A stretch of DNA of 64,000 nucleotides. It comes from Bacillus kexueae (GTDB lineage: Bacteria > Bacillota > Bacilli > Bacillales > Aeribacillaceae). The notes under the pieces are model-generated. The model did not search any database and was not told the DNA's origin. It saw only the letters and a list, made by a program, of their open reading frames with translations. Both the position numbers and the translations under genes were made by a program. Positions 1 to 8,150 of the stretch are shown here, in pieces. How positions within the stretch are numbered: the stretch's first letter is position 1; the number at the start of each line of letters is the position of its first letter. The stretch is from NCBI RefSeq assembly GCF_022809095.1, contig NZ_JALAZE010000001.1:434001-498000 (forward strand), in the 5' to 3' direction.

Positions 1-269
1 AAGTCTTCCCACCGCTTAATATGTTTCATCTCGCTATTTTTTCCGAGCACCTCTTGGTAAAAAGTATCAATCTGAGTCAAGGCCGCTTGAAACTTTTCAT
101 CAGCTCGCACTTCCGGCTCGATAAAAATCGCGTAGCTTTGAACCTTAATTTTTCCTTCTCGTAATCTCTTTTTATTTGTATCTAGTTCTTCAGCTGAATC
201 ATAGGATAGCTTCCGTTTTGATTCGGCTAACTTCCATAATGCATCACAATGTAAATCAATGACGTTCAT
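1..269 (-). CDS. Membrane dipeptidase (peptidase M19), N-terminal part only
   Basis: The first 89 codons of a gene running off the left edge. The protein starts MNVIDLHCDALWKL, the metal-binding IDLHCD opening of the M19 (renal dipeptidase-like) zinc peptidases, which cleave dipeptides including some with a D-residue. The remaining metal ligands lie outside the window. Its start overlaps the 3' end of the aminotransferase gene by 14 nt, so the two are probably translationally coupled in one minus-strand operon with the amidohydrolase. A role in D-amino-acid or peptide recycling is inferred from this pairing. Family assignment rests on the N-terminus only. Confidence 0.8.
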   Translation of the reverse strand, partial: MNVIDLHCDALWKLAESKRKLSYDSAEELDTNKKRLREGKIKVQSYAIFIEPEVRADEKFQAALTQIDTFYQEVLGKNSEMKHIKRWED

Positions 270-1113
270 GGATCGTTTCTCCTTTTGCTACTTGCTGAAA
301 GGCAGCATATAATGTAGACGTTACAGCCCCTACTTTCCCACTTCCGATGGTATTCCCTTCTACTTCAACGACCGGTAACACTTCCGCCGTCGTACTCGTG
401 ATAAAGACTTCATCTGCTTTTAACAGCTCAGTCGTCGTCACGTTTTTTTCGACAAACGGGATATTTAATCGATTTACCAATTGTTTCACAGCTATTCGCG
501 TAATCCCTGGTAAAATATTTTCAGTTAACGGCGTGGTGTAAATGGCCCCATCTTTTACGATAAATACGTTGGAGCTTGTTCCTTCCGTTACATACCCCTC
601 TTTGTGCATGATTGCTTCAAAGCATCCTTTTTCAAATGCTTCTTGCTTCGCTAAAATATTAGGTAATAAGTTAAGTGACTTTATAAAGCATTTTGCCCAC
701 CGTTCATCCGGATGAAAAATCGCTCTGACCCCGTTTTCACGGTTTTCTTTCGGCATTTCTTTTGCCGGCTTCACCGTCATGGTAATGGATACAGGCGCAT
801 TCGGAAATAAATGATTGCGCGGGGCAATTCCTCGAGTAATTTGCAAATACACATCGCAATTTCGTAAACCAGAGCGGCTGATGCCTTCTTGAATAAGCTC
901 TTCGTACGTTTCTACGTTCTCGTCTATCTTTAATTTGATCGCTTTTCCACTTTGAATCAGTCTTTCAATATGCTCTTTTAACATGAAAGGTTTTCCATCA
1001 TATACACGAATTACTTCGTACACGCCATCGCCAAACTGATGCCCCCGTTCATCAATCGGAATTACTTTTTCATCTAAATCAATAAACGTTCCATTGCTAT
1101 AAGCTATTGCCAT
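256..1113 (-). CDS. dat: D-amino-acid aminotransferase (class IV PLP enzyme)
   Basis: A 285-residue fold-type IV PLP aminotransferase that would interconvert D-alanine, 2-oxoglutarate, pyruvate and D-glutamate. The catalytic lysine is expected in the segment IKSLNLLPNILAKQ, which matches D-amino-acid aminotransferases; the N-terminal YSNGTFIDLDEKVIPIDERG and the TEGTSSNVFIV segment are also family hallmarks. I chose the ATG at 1113, not an upstream in-frame ATG, because AAGGAGAGG stands just before it. The gene begins 16 nt after the amidohydrolase stop and overlaps the M19 dipeptidase start, indicating a three-gene operon. Branched-chain aminotransferase is the main alternative; the IKSLN context favours the D-specific enzyme. 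Confidence 0.88.
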   Translation of the reverse strand: MAIAYSNGTFIDLDEKVIPIDERGHQFGDGVYEVIRVYDGKPFMLKEHIERLIQSGKAIKLKIDENVETYEELIQEGISRSGLRNCDVYLQITRGIAPRNHLFPNAPVSITMTVKPAKEMPKENRENGVRAIFHPDERWAKCFIKSLNLLPNILAKQEAFEKGCFEAIMHKEGYVTEGTSSNVFIVKDGAIYTTPLTENILPGITRIAVKQLVNRLNIPFVEKNVTTTELLKADEVFITSTTAEVLPVVEVEGNTIGSGKVGAVTSTLYAAFQQVAKGETIHERH

Positions 1114-1129
1114 GTAGATCCTCTCCTTT

Positions 1130-2728
1130 TTATTGATGTCGTACGTAGGCGACATTTCCATTTGTAATCGTCATTTCAATATTTGTATGAACGATGTCAT
1201 CATCTTTTTCAAGTTCCAATATATTTTCGGATAAAACCGTCAAGTCTGCATATTTTCCACGAGCGAGTGTTCCTTTTACATTCTCTTCATTCGTTGCAAT
1301 CGCACCACCCATTGTATACAACTGAATAGCCTCCATACGACTCAACTTCTCATTTGGAATATATCCTTCATGTGATTCTTCTATTTTTCTCCTCGTCACC
1401 GCAGCGTGAATGCCAAGTAATGGGTCAACTGGCTCGATTGGTGCATCTGAACCACCTGCACAAAGCACTCCCATTTGAAGCATCGTTCGGAAAGGATACG
1501 CAAATTGGGCACGTTTTTTTCCGATGCGCTCTTCAATCCACGGAAAATCACTAACAATAAAACGAGGTTGAATATCAACTACTAGGCTATTTTTTGCTAG
1601 TCGAGGAATTAACGCTTCTCGTAAAATAGAAGCATGAATGATTCGGTCTCGTTTTTCAACTGAAGGGAATTGGTCTAACATATTCAGCACATTTTCCACT
1701 GCTTGGTCCCCAATTGTATGCACGGCAACCGGAAAATGGTGGGCACGAATCTTCCGAAAAATCTCCAAAAGCTCCGCTTCCGTATGAATCGCATTCCCAC
1801 ACTGTTCGTTCGCATCTTCATACGGTTCGGATAAGAGAGCCGTACGCCTTCCAAGCGCCCCATCAGCAAACAATTTAATCGCTCCAATCGTGAGCCACTC
1901 AGATCCATATCCCGTGTACATGTTTCGATCTACTAATTCTTCCAAAAATGGATAATCAATGAGCAAATTTGTTCGAATACCAACTTGCTCTTGATTCAAC
2001 AGCTCATCGTATAAACGATACGTCTGGTCAAATCCACCTAAATAGAGCGGGTCATTTGTATGTAAGGAAGTTAACCCTAAAGATAAACAATAGTTCATCG
2101 CTTTTTTGAGCGCGTGTTTAATTTGCTCATAGCTTTTTGACGGAATATGCTTTGTAAACAACGTGGATGCAGTCTCTAAAATGAGTCCCGTCGGCTCTTT
2201 CTGAGCATTACGAACAATTTCTCCTCCTTGTGGTGGCGTCGTATGTTCATCAACTTGACAAATCGAAAAGGCCAATTGATTCGCTAAAAACGCATGCCCA
2301 CACACTCTTCCTAAAAATAGTGGGTTTTGTGGAGATACGTGATCTAACTCCTCCATCGTTGGGATTGATTTATCTGGAAATAAATTCTCATCCCAGCCTC
2401 GCCCCGTAATCCACTCGCCCTCCTGTAAACGATCCGCTTCCTCCTTTATCTTGTTTAACATTTCGTCTTTCGAACGAACTCCCGTTAAATCAAGCTCTAA
2501 AAAAGGCGTAATCACTCCGGATAGATGTAAGTGACTATCAATCAAACCCGGAATCGCAGTCTTCCCATGTAAATCAATCGTATTCGTAATATGTATTCCG
2601 TGTTGAAGCTTCATGTCCTCATACGTACCGAGATCGATTATCTTCCCGTTTTCGCAAACAAGCGCTTCCACTTGATGTTCTTTTGCATTGAAGGTCAAAA
2701 TTTGACCATTTGTTATGAGCGTTCGCAT
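1130..2728 (-). CDS. Amidohydrolase, YtcJ-like (amidohydrolase 3 family)
   Basis: A 532-residue metal-dependent amidohydrolase. The N-terminal beta-sandwich strand (TLITNGQILTFN) leads into the metal-binding GLIDSHLHL motif at about residues 59-67; later hallmarks are AVHTIGDQA and GGSDAPIEP, followed by the C-terminal GKYADLTVL segment. The substrate of this family is generally unknown, although some members act on N-substituted amides or formamides. The start is preceded by GGGGGCGAG. It is the promoter-proximal gene of the operon with dat and the M19 dipeptidase, so an acylated amino acid or peptide substrate is a reasonable guess and no more than that. The upstream region is repeat array A. 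Confidence 0.8.
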   Translation of the reverse strand: MRTLITNGQILTFNAKEHQVEALVCENGKIIDLGTYEDMKLQHGIHITNTIDLHGKTAIPGLIDSHLHLSGVITPFLELDLTGVRSKDEMLNKIKEEADRLQEGEWITGRGWDENLFPDKSIPTMEELDHVSPQNPLFLGRVCGHAFLANQLAFSICQVDEHTTPPQGGEIVRNAQKEPTGLILETASTLFTKHIPSKSYEQIKHALKKAMNYCLSLGLTSLHTNDPLYLGGFDQTYRLYDELLNQEQVGIRTNLLIDYPFLEELVDRNMYTGYGSEWLTIGAIKLFADGALGRRTALLSEPYEDANEQCGNAIHTEAELLEIFRKIRAHHFPVAVHTIGDQAVENVLNMLDQFPSVEKRDRIIHASILREALIPRLAKNSLVVDIQPRFIVSDFPWIEERIGKKRAQFAYPFRTMLQMGVLCAGGSDAPIEPVDPLLGIHAAVTRRKIEESHEGYIPNEKLSRMEAIQLYTMGGAIATNEENVKGTLARGKYADLTVLSENILELEKDDDIVHTNIEMTITNGNVAYVRHQ

Positions 2729-2887
2729 ACACTCGCCCCCATTTCGGCGTTGTTTACCATGTATTATGTACTATTTCACCACTTAAAGACAAAACTTTCA
2801 AGCAATTTTGATTGTGAAGTTTAAAAGTTATTCTTTTGAGAGGAGGGTGCTCGGGAGTTCTGAAGGTTTGTTCATTAGATTGGTATG

Positions 2888-3290
2888 TTTTATTCATCAG
2901 TTCTGCGAGTTCATTCTTCAATTTCATATGCTTTATTCATCAGTTCCGCGAGTTTATTCTTCACTTTCCCACCCCTTATTCATCAGTTCCACAAGTTTAT
3001 TCATCACTTTCATATTCTTTATTCATCAGTTCCGCCATTTTATTCATCACTTTCTCACCCTTTATTCATCAGTTCCACGAGTTTATTCATCACTTTCATA
3101 TGCTTTATTCATCAGTTCCGCCATTTTATCCTTCACTTTCCCACCCTTTATTCATCAGTTCGGCCACTTTATCCTTCACTTTCTCACCTTTTATTCATCA
3201 GTTCGGCCACTCTTTTCAGAGTTCCGCCATTTTATTCATCACTTTCTCACCCTTTATTCATCAGTTCCACGACTTTATTCATCACTTCGA
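2888..3290. repeat. Array A: about 43-nt dimeric tandem repeat, CTGATGAATAAA family
   Basis: About nine dimers built from two half-units beginning TTTATTCATCAGTTC and TTTATTCATCACTTTC. Successive TTTATTCATCAG starts fall at 2888, 2932, 2975, 3018, 3061, 3104, 3147 and 3190, a step of 43-44 nt made of roughly 21+22. One unit near 3212 is truncated and the last start is at 3253. The minus strand carries the core CTGATGAATAAA. The array fills the space between the terminator of the M42 peptidase gene and the promoter region of the amidohydrolase operon. All three plus-strand frames are open for 180-200 codons, but a 43-nt step makes every frame rotate through the same three peptides, so this is not a coding signature. 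Array D shares the core. Confidence 0.92.
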
Positions 3291-3316
3291 CGCGACCACA
3301 AAGAAATATCCATTTC

Positions 3317-3353
3317 AAAAAAAAATACACCCCATCAAGAGGTGTATTTTTTA
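3317..3353 (-). terminator. Intrinsic terminator of the M42 peptidase gene
   Basis: On the minus strand an 11-bp stem (AAAAATACACC with GGTGTATTTTT) closes a 9-nt loop and runs into a T-tract. It overlaps the stop codon of the peptidase gene. Array A begins about 25 nt beyond it. Confidence 0.85.
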
Positions 3354-4388
3354 CTCTTCCACTAACGGTGATTGGATGTAATGGTAGAGAAGGTTTTCTG
3401 TATGTTTTAATGATGTTTCGTGTGTGCGTTCGAATGCGTGTGAGGCATCGATTCCCGGTCCAATTAATCCGTGCTTGACGTCAAAGCCCGCACGAATGGC
3501 AGCGGAAGCGTCGGATCCATAGTATGGATAGATGTCCACTTTGTACTCGATTTGATTGTCTTGTGCGAGTTGCACGAGATGTTTTCTTAGTCCGTAATGG
3601 TACGGTCCGCTCGAGTCTTTGGCACAGATTGAAACGGTGTATTCGTCTGACATTTGACCATCCCCGATGGCGCCCATGTCAACTGCTACATACTCAACAG
3701 TTTCTCCCGGAATATTTGAATTGCCCCCATAGCCAATTTCTTCATTGTTTGAAATTAAAAAGTGAGTGGTGTATGGAAGGGTGATATGCTCTTTTTGAAT
3801 TCGATTAATCAATTGCAATAGAATGGCAACGCTCGCTTTATCATCTAAGTGACGGGATTTGATATAGCCGCTCTCTGTTCGTTGGACTCGAGGATCGAAC
3901 GAGACGAAATCACCAACTTCAATGCCTAATGCTCGTACTTCTTCAGCCGAATGAACCCGTTCATCGATTCGCACTTCAATATTTTCATCGTTTCGTTCAC
4001 GTTTTCCAGCATCTTTATAAACATGTACGCTCGTTTGATGCATTAAAATGGTCCCAGAGTATGTTTTCCCGGAAGCTGTTTCGATTTCACAATATTCACC
4101 TTCCACCGCATTCCAGCGGAAACCACCAATCATCGAAAGCTTCAAGCGGCCATTTGCTTTAATTTCTTTTACCATCGCTCCAAGCGTATCAACGTGCGCT
4201 GTTAACAGACGGTGTTTTGTATCGTCATTTCCTCGAACGGTAATGATCAACCCACCTTTGTGATTGCGCTTCTTTTCTACTTGCCAGTCTTTTATATATT
4301 CTTCAATAAATGAGATGATTTTGTTTGTATTGCCTGATGGGCTATGAATGGACACGAGCTTTTGAATCAATTCCATCGTTTCTTTCAT
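3351..4388 (-). CDS. M42 family metallo-aminopeptidase (glutamyl aminopeptidase / YsdC-like)
   Basis: A 345-residue M42 peptidase, a cytoplasmic co-catalytic di-metal enzyme that typically forms a tetrahedral dodecamer and trims short peptides. Visible active-site elements are TAHVDTLG (His and Asp metal ligands), SRHLDDKAS (bridging Asp), ISNNEEIGYGG (catalytic and metal-binding Glu pair), VAVDMGAIG (Asp ligand) and the C-terminal GIDASHAFERTHE (His ligand). The start used is the ATG at 4388, preceded by GGGGGA at good spacing; an in-frame ATG eight codons upstream has no such site. It appears monocistronic, with its own terminator. Exact specificity (Glu, Asp or Leu) cannot be read from the sequence. 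Confidence 0.88.
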   Translation of the reverse strand: MKETMELIQKLVSIHSPSGNTNKIISFIEEYIKDWQVEKKRNHKGGLIITVRGNDDTKHRLLTAHVDTLGAMVKEIKANGRLKLSMIGGFRWNAVEGEYCEIETASGKTYSGTILMHQTSVHVYKDAGKRERNDENIEVRIDERVHSAEEVRALGIEVGDFVSFDPRVQRTESGYIKSRHLDDKASVAILLQLINRIQKEHITLPYTTHFLISNNEEIGYGGNSNIPGETVEYVAVDMGAIGDGQMSDEYTVSICAKDSSGPYHYGLRKHLVQLAQDNQIEYKVDIYPYYGSDASAAIRAGFDVKHGLIGPGIDASHAFERTHETSLKHTENLLYHYIQSPLVEE

Positions 4389-4497
4389 GAAAAAAATCCC
4401 CCTATTCATCAATCTTTTCTTAGTATAACAAATAAAGTGGTAGTGAAAATAGATGAAGGTCAGTAAGGGGTTGGTCTTTCGGGGACTTGAGAAGAAC

Positions 4498-4995
4498 TTA
4501 CAATTCCATCTGTTTTTGAATTCGGTGAATAATTAATTCGTTTTTCACTGTTTTTTCCGCGAGTAATTCAATATCATGCTTTTGTGCGTGGGTAAGGCCC
4601 GTGTGGATGTCTACTTTTTGTTCAAGACGTTCGAATTTGTGTTCAACGTTTTCGATTCGGTCTTCGATGTGGTTCATTCGCGTTTCCATATTGTCCATTC
4701 TAAACTCAACTCTGTCCATTCTCATTTCTATGTTACTCATTCGCTCTTCTATACGATCCATTCGTGCTTCCATGTTACTCATCCGCTCTTCCATGCTATC
4801 CATTCGTGCTTCCATGTTACTCATTCGCTCTTCTATGCTATCCATTCGTGCTTCCATGTTACTCATTCGCTCTTCCATACTGTCCATTCGTGCTTCCATC
4901 TTGTCCATACGAGCTAAAATCTCTTCCTTTGTTTCTATTAAGTCTTGGGAGAGTTCTTTTACGCTTAATAGTATTTGCTTTAACAACGTTTCCAT
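4498..4995 (-). CDS. Coiled-coil protein with heptad (14-residue dimeric) repeats
   Basis: A 165-residue protein dominated by a tandem repeat of 14 residues of the type MEARMDSMEERMSN, about residues 32-115, that is, paired heptads with Met at hydrophobic positions and Glu/Arg flanking. This predicts a long soluble coiled coil; there is no signal peptide or membrane segment. The start at 4995 is supported by GGAGGTGATC eight nt upstream. The DNA repeat is 42 nt made of two 21-nt halves, the same length as in the intergenic arrays of this window, though here it is imposed by the heptad. I do not recognise a function; it resembles uncharacterised Bacillus coiled-coil proteins. Met-rich heptads may have expanded by slippage. 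Confidence 0.75.
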   Translation of the reverse strand: METLLKQILLSVKELSQDLIETKEEILARMDKMEARMDSMEERMSNMEARMDSIEERMSNMEARMDSMEERMSNMEARMDRIEERMSNIEMRMDRVEFRMDNMETRMNHIEDRIENVEHKFERLEQKVDIHTGLTHAQKHDIELLAEKTVKNELIIHRIQKQMEL

Positions 4996-5120
4996 TTCGA
5001 TCACCTCCGCTATCATTTTATCATATGAAAATAAGTTGTAGACCGATTTTATATGGTAAATTTTAACTAAACCTGTTAAGATATAGATTTATAAAATCAT
5101 TAGAAATTTGAGGTGAAATC

Positions 5121-5285
5121 GTGGATACACCAGTAACAGCCATTATTCTACTAATCATACTTATTTCCGTTTTACTTTTTAAAAGAAAAGATTATGGAAG
5201 TATAAAAGTTTCCGTTAAAAGATTAATTTTAGGCTTCCTCTTCACTCTCATTTCAATTCAAGTCATCTTGTTTTTCATTTTGTAA
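5121..5285 (+). CDS. Small membrane protein, 54 residues, two predicted TM segments
   Basis: Opens with GTG preceded by GAGGTGAAATC, a good ribosome binding site. The protein has a hydrophobic helix at about residues 5-20 (AIILLIILISVLLF), a short basic loop (KRKDYGSIKVSVKR) and a second helix at about 35-54. No cysteine or catalytic motif is visible. It is divergent from the coiled-coil gene, and a GC-rich hairpin follows it. I do not recognise the family; similar two-helix proteins are common and uncharacterised in Bacillaceae. Confidence 0.6.
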   Translation: MDTPVTAIILLIILISVLLFKRKDYGSIKVSVKRLILGFLFTLISIQVILFFIL

Positions 5286-5331
5286 TTGGCGACACTTCCA
5301 ATATAAGAAACATACATGATTTTACACTCAC

Positions 5332-5372
5332 ACCCCGGACATGAAAATTTATTCTCCCCGGGGTTTCCTTTC
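5332..5372 (+). terminator. Probable terminator after the small membrane protein gene
   Basis: ACCCCGG at 5332-5338 pairs with CCGGGGT at 5358-5364 and is followed by TTCCTTTCT. The loop of about 19 nt is long, so this is less certain than the other terminators in the window. Confidence 0.55.
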
Positions 5373-5420
5373 TCCTATCATGATCGATCATTCAGCCCAT
5401 AGGTAATTTTTATTTTCACA

Positions 5421-5585
5421 GAAAAAGCGCAAAGCGCAAGTCCTTAGGCGAAGGGCGCTGGAGGACCTGCGATGAGGTTTCAGTGGCCACAGCAGGGCCG
5501 AAGCAACCCGAGCTGATAGAGCTTGGAGCTAGACACCAAAAAAACTGAAAAGAGAACACTTTATTGAACTTAAACTTTCTGTAAC
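5421..5585. repeat. Dispersed intergenic element, copy 1 (full length)
   Basis: A 165-nt element beginning GAAAAAGCGCAAAGCGCAAG, passing through GGAGCTAGACACC and ending AACTTAAACTTTCTGTAAC. The same sequence recurs at 41421-41584 (full length) and 9509-9630 (internally deleted). It is rich in internal inverted segments such as GCGCAAGTCC and GGCGCT / AGCGCC-like words, so a folded RNA or DNA is likely. Elements with a GCGCAAG head and a GGAGCTAGACA tail are widespread between genes of Bacillus relatives; this similarity is from memory. It abuts the terminator of the sigma factor gene. No open frame in it looks like a gene. The rest of 5286-5638 contains only the flanking terminators. Confidence 0.8.
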
Positions 5586-5589
5586 AATA

Positions 5590-5637
5590 AAAACTAAAAG
5601 TGCTAAAAAGCTGGTAGAACCAACTTCTTAGCACTTT
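5590..5637 (-). terminator. Intrinsic terminator of the ABC / sigma factor operon
   Basis: On the minus strand AAAGTGCTAAGAAG pairs with CTTTTTAGCACTTT (one G-U), extended by further pairs to nearly 19 bp around a tiny loop, followed by a T-rich stretch. It begins immediately after the sigma factor stop codon. Confidence 0.8.
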
Positions 5638-5638
5638 A

Positions 5639-6151
5639 TTACATACTAACCTTTTCCTTTAATGCTTTACGCGCACGATGGAGCCTCGTTTTAACCGCAC
5701 TTTTCGATACATTTAGTACCTTTTCAATTTCTTTTTCTTTCAATCCTTGTTTATATTTTAGTTCAAGTATTTGGCGATAGTCTGGCTTTAATGTCGCTAA
5801 TTGTTCCTCGATTTGCTCTTTTAGTAAAAGTGCCTCAACCTCTTCTTCGATCGTAAGGTGAAAGGTCTCGTCGTATAAAACCATTTCATTCACTTCATAA
5901 GTTGGATTCCGTTTTTCTTTACGCAGCAGATCAATGGCTGTTCGTGTCGTAATCGTTTGAATCCAAGCATTTATTCGCTCAACGTTGGAAAGCTGGTCGA
6001 GATGGTGAAATATTTTCATAAACGTCTCTTGTAATACATCCTCCGCTAAAAACGCATCTCGGGTAATTGACATCGCTACTTGGTACACTTTGGAATGAAA
6101 GGATTGATATAAGTGTTGAAATAAATCTTCCTCTACTGATTCAGCTAACAT
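5639..6151 (-). CDS. ECF-type sigma-70 family RNA polymerase sigma factor
   Basis: A 170-residue protein with sigma region 2 (AEDVLQETFMKIFHHL, about residues 36-51, then the promoter-melting part INAWIQTITTRTAIDLLRK) and sigma region 4 as a helix-turn-helix near the C-terminus (LKEKEIEKVLNVSKSAVKTR). The order and size are those of extracytoplasmic-function sigma factors. It starts 10 nt after the ABC permease stop, with GAGGG upstream, so it is the last gene of a GntR / ATPase / permease / sigma operon. No anti-sigma gene is adjacent, which is unusual for the class. Its target promoters cannot be deduced here. Confidence 0.88.
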   Translation of the reverse strand: MLAESVEEDLFQHLYQSFHSKVYQVAMSITRDAFLAEDVLQETFMKIFHHLDQLSNVERINAWIQTITTRTAIDLLRKEKRNPTYEVNEMVLYDETFHLTIEEEVEALLLKEQIEEQLATLKPDYRQILELKYKQGLKEKEIEKVLNVSKSAVKTRLHRARKALKEKVSM

Positions 6152-6161
6152 TTGACAACCC

Positions 6162-8150
6162 TCATTGTAACATTTCTTTTAAATCTTCTGGTATCGTCGT
6201 TTCATCGTAAGCACGTACCATGACTGGATATTGCCTATCACTATACGGATAAAAGCCGACGTAATACAATTCACCGGAAATCCCTATCTCATACGGGTCG
6301 GTTGTATGTTCCATTGCGTGTGCAATTAGTTGTTTGTCAGTAACTTTCACAAAAAAGTCGTACTCTTCCCCGTTAAAAAAAACGTTTTCCATGTAAAATC
6401 TTTCATCTTCTATCATTTGCAAATCAGACTCTTTGGCAACGAAAAGGTGAGAGACTTTTTCAGCTTTTTCAAGAGCTGTTCCTTTAAATCCATTTGATTC
6501 TAGCCATTTAGTAAATTGTTTGAAACGTTCCGTACCGTCAATACCGATAACATCCCCGTTATTTAACGTGAACGTGGTGTAGTTTTTATAAGCATCCATG
6601 TGGATAACGTCATAGTCCACCTCTTGAATGTCCTTTTGCAACATTGTAACAGCTTCTTCGATCATGCCTGGATCGGTTATTACGTGTTTTTCATATGTGA
6701 TGTCATGTTCTTCAATCGTAATTCTATCGACTGCTTTCGGATCAACTTTATAGATTTTAAATTGTTTTTCTTTATACTCTTCTGTCGCATAAATGGCATT
6801 CAATTCTTCTTTAAACATATGAGAGTTCGAGAGAGCGTAATTACGAATCATCGTTTCACCGTTTTTCAACTTATAATGAATATTAACTTCTTCATAAGAA
6901 GAGCCTTGTTTTGTCGGTGTTTTTACAATTTCGCTATGAAGATTGTAAATGGCTTCAATGGCTTCTTCTGAGTCATATTCATAATGACGCTTTAAATTTT
7001 CCTCCGTTTCGTATAGATACGGACCGAAATATACATGGTCAATTTCCTCTAATGCCGGCACCTTTTTCTCATAACCAGTAAAATCGAAATGTAAGCCGAT
7101 GAACACGATGGACATGACGAATGCGTAGACAAGATATCCTTTAATCGCCCCGAATACACGCCAAGACTTTTGTAAAATCATTTCGGCAATAAAGTAACCA
7201 ATAATGGAAAACCAAAAGTAGCCAAAGTAAACCCAAAGCGAGTCACTACTTCGCTCGACTTCTATGAAATACATCCCGCCTAGCAACATAAAGCAGAACG
7301 TCACACCATATTTAAAGACAGGTTTTAATTGGTGAAACGCGATGGCATGTGAAGCCGATTCAAGCTTACGTTTGCGGTATAGAATAATACTTAAACCGAT
7401 AAATAGTACAAGTAAGATGAAACCAATGGCCACTTCACTCGTCTTTATAGGTGAGTTGAATAACATAGCTAAACGGCTAAGCGGAGAATATCGCTCGATC
7501 TCTTCAAAGATGAAATAATTGGCCGGAAATCCGTAAAACCAATTTTGTAAGTTCAAAAAGAGAAGAATGCTAAACCCAACAGGGAAAAACAGAAAGATAT
7601 AAGTTAAAATCCCTTGAACCGCCGAAATCCCTGTCAACATCGAAATGAACACACTTGCAAAAAACAGTACCATTAAAAACAACCAAATGGTCCCAAACCA
7701 TTCGGCAATTTCACCGAATGAAAGAAAAGAAGAAATGTCAAACACTTGTGTGAGCACGACTAAAATGACTGCATTCACGAGTAATGGGACCGTTAAAAAA
7801 ATCACTCCGCTAAATGCTTTTTGAACAAATATCTTTTCCCGCTTAATAGGAAATGCATGAATAAGCTCTGCTTGTTCCTTTACATGAATAAATCGGAATA
7901 AGAAAATTGCAAGCAAAATTGGTACGATAAAGTAAATTAACACTTGAAAAAACCAGTTAATCTGAAATGGGTCGGTAAACGACGCTGCCAAATCAGCTTT
8001 TGTATACCGATGATCATTTGACAGAACGAACATGATTTTAACCGGCATGATAAAAAATAAGGCAATTGTATAAAGAAGGCTAATCCAGCCAACGCTTCGA
8101 AAATCAAGGATTAATAACTCTCGATTAAACCAAGATGTTTTTGATGGCAT
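6162..8150 (-). CDS. ABC-2 type permease with large C-terminal extracytoplasmic domain
   Basis: A 662-residue protein. The first 370 or so residues hold about ten hydrophobic segments typical of ABC-2 type permeases; the last 290 residues are hydrophilic and acidic, without membrane segments, and probably face outside. This layout matches the permease partners of YtrA-type GntR regulators in Bacillus. I place the start at 8150 (MPSKTSWFNREL), preceded by GGGGGAAG inside the ATPase gene, giving a 26-nt overlap; longer in-frame starts exist. It would form an exporter with the ATPase encoded just upstream, perhaps for an antimicrobial or cell-wall-stress molecule. The substrate is unknown. Confidence 0.8.
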   Translation of the reverse strand: MPSKTSWFNRELLILDFRSVGWISLLYTIALFFIMPVKIMFVLSNDHRYTKADLAASFTDPFQINWFFQVLIYFIVPILLAIFLFRFIHVKEQAELIHAFPIKREKIFVQKAFSGVIFLTVPLLVNAVILVVLTQVFDISSFLSFGEIAEWFGTIWLFLMVLFFASVFISMLTGISAVQGILTYIFLFFPVGFSILLFLNLQNWFYGFPANYFIFEEIERYSPLSRLAMLFNSPIKTSEVAIGFILLVLFIGLSIILYRKRKLESASHAIAFHQLKPVFKYGVTFCFMLLGGMYFIEVERSSDSLWVYFGYFWFSIIGYFIAEMILQKSWRVFGAIKGYLVYAFVMSIVFIGLHFDFTGYEKKVPALEEIDHVYFGPYLYETEENLKRHYEYDSEEAIEAIYNLHSEIVKTPTKQGSSYEEVNIHYKLKNGETMIRNYALSNSHMFKEELNAIYATEEYKEKQFKIYKVDPKAVDRITIEEHDITYEKHVITDPGMIEEAVTMLQKDIQEVDYDVIHMDAYKNYTTFTLNNGDVIGIDGTERFKQFTKWLESNGFKGTALEKAEKVSHLFVAKESDLQMIEDERFYMENVFFNGEEYDFFVKVTDKQLIAHAMEHTTDPYEIGISGELYYVGFYPYSDRQYPVMVRAYDETTIPEDLKEMLQ

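Noticed and set aside
2808-3478. Three 180-200 codon frames in array A
   Set aside because: The 43-nt period rotates the same three peptides through each frame, and they run into the M42 gene antisense.
4576-5066. Plus-strand frames of 100-146 codons antisense to the coiled-coil gene
   Set aside because: Mirror of the heptad repeat; no ribosome binding site, and the minus-strand protein has clear heptads and a good start.
6600-6971. 123-codon plus-strand frame within the ABC permease gene
   Set aside because: Antisense shadow of a gene with clear homology features and its own start.
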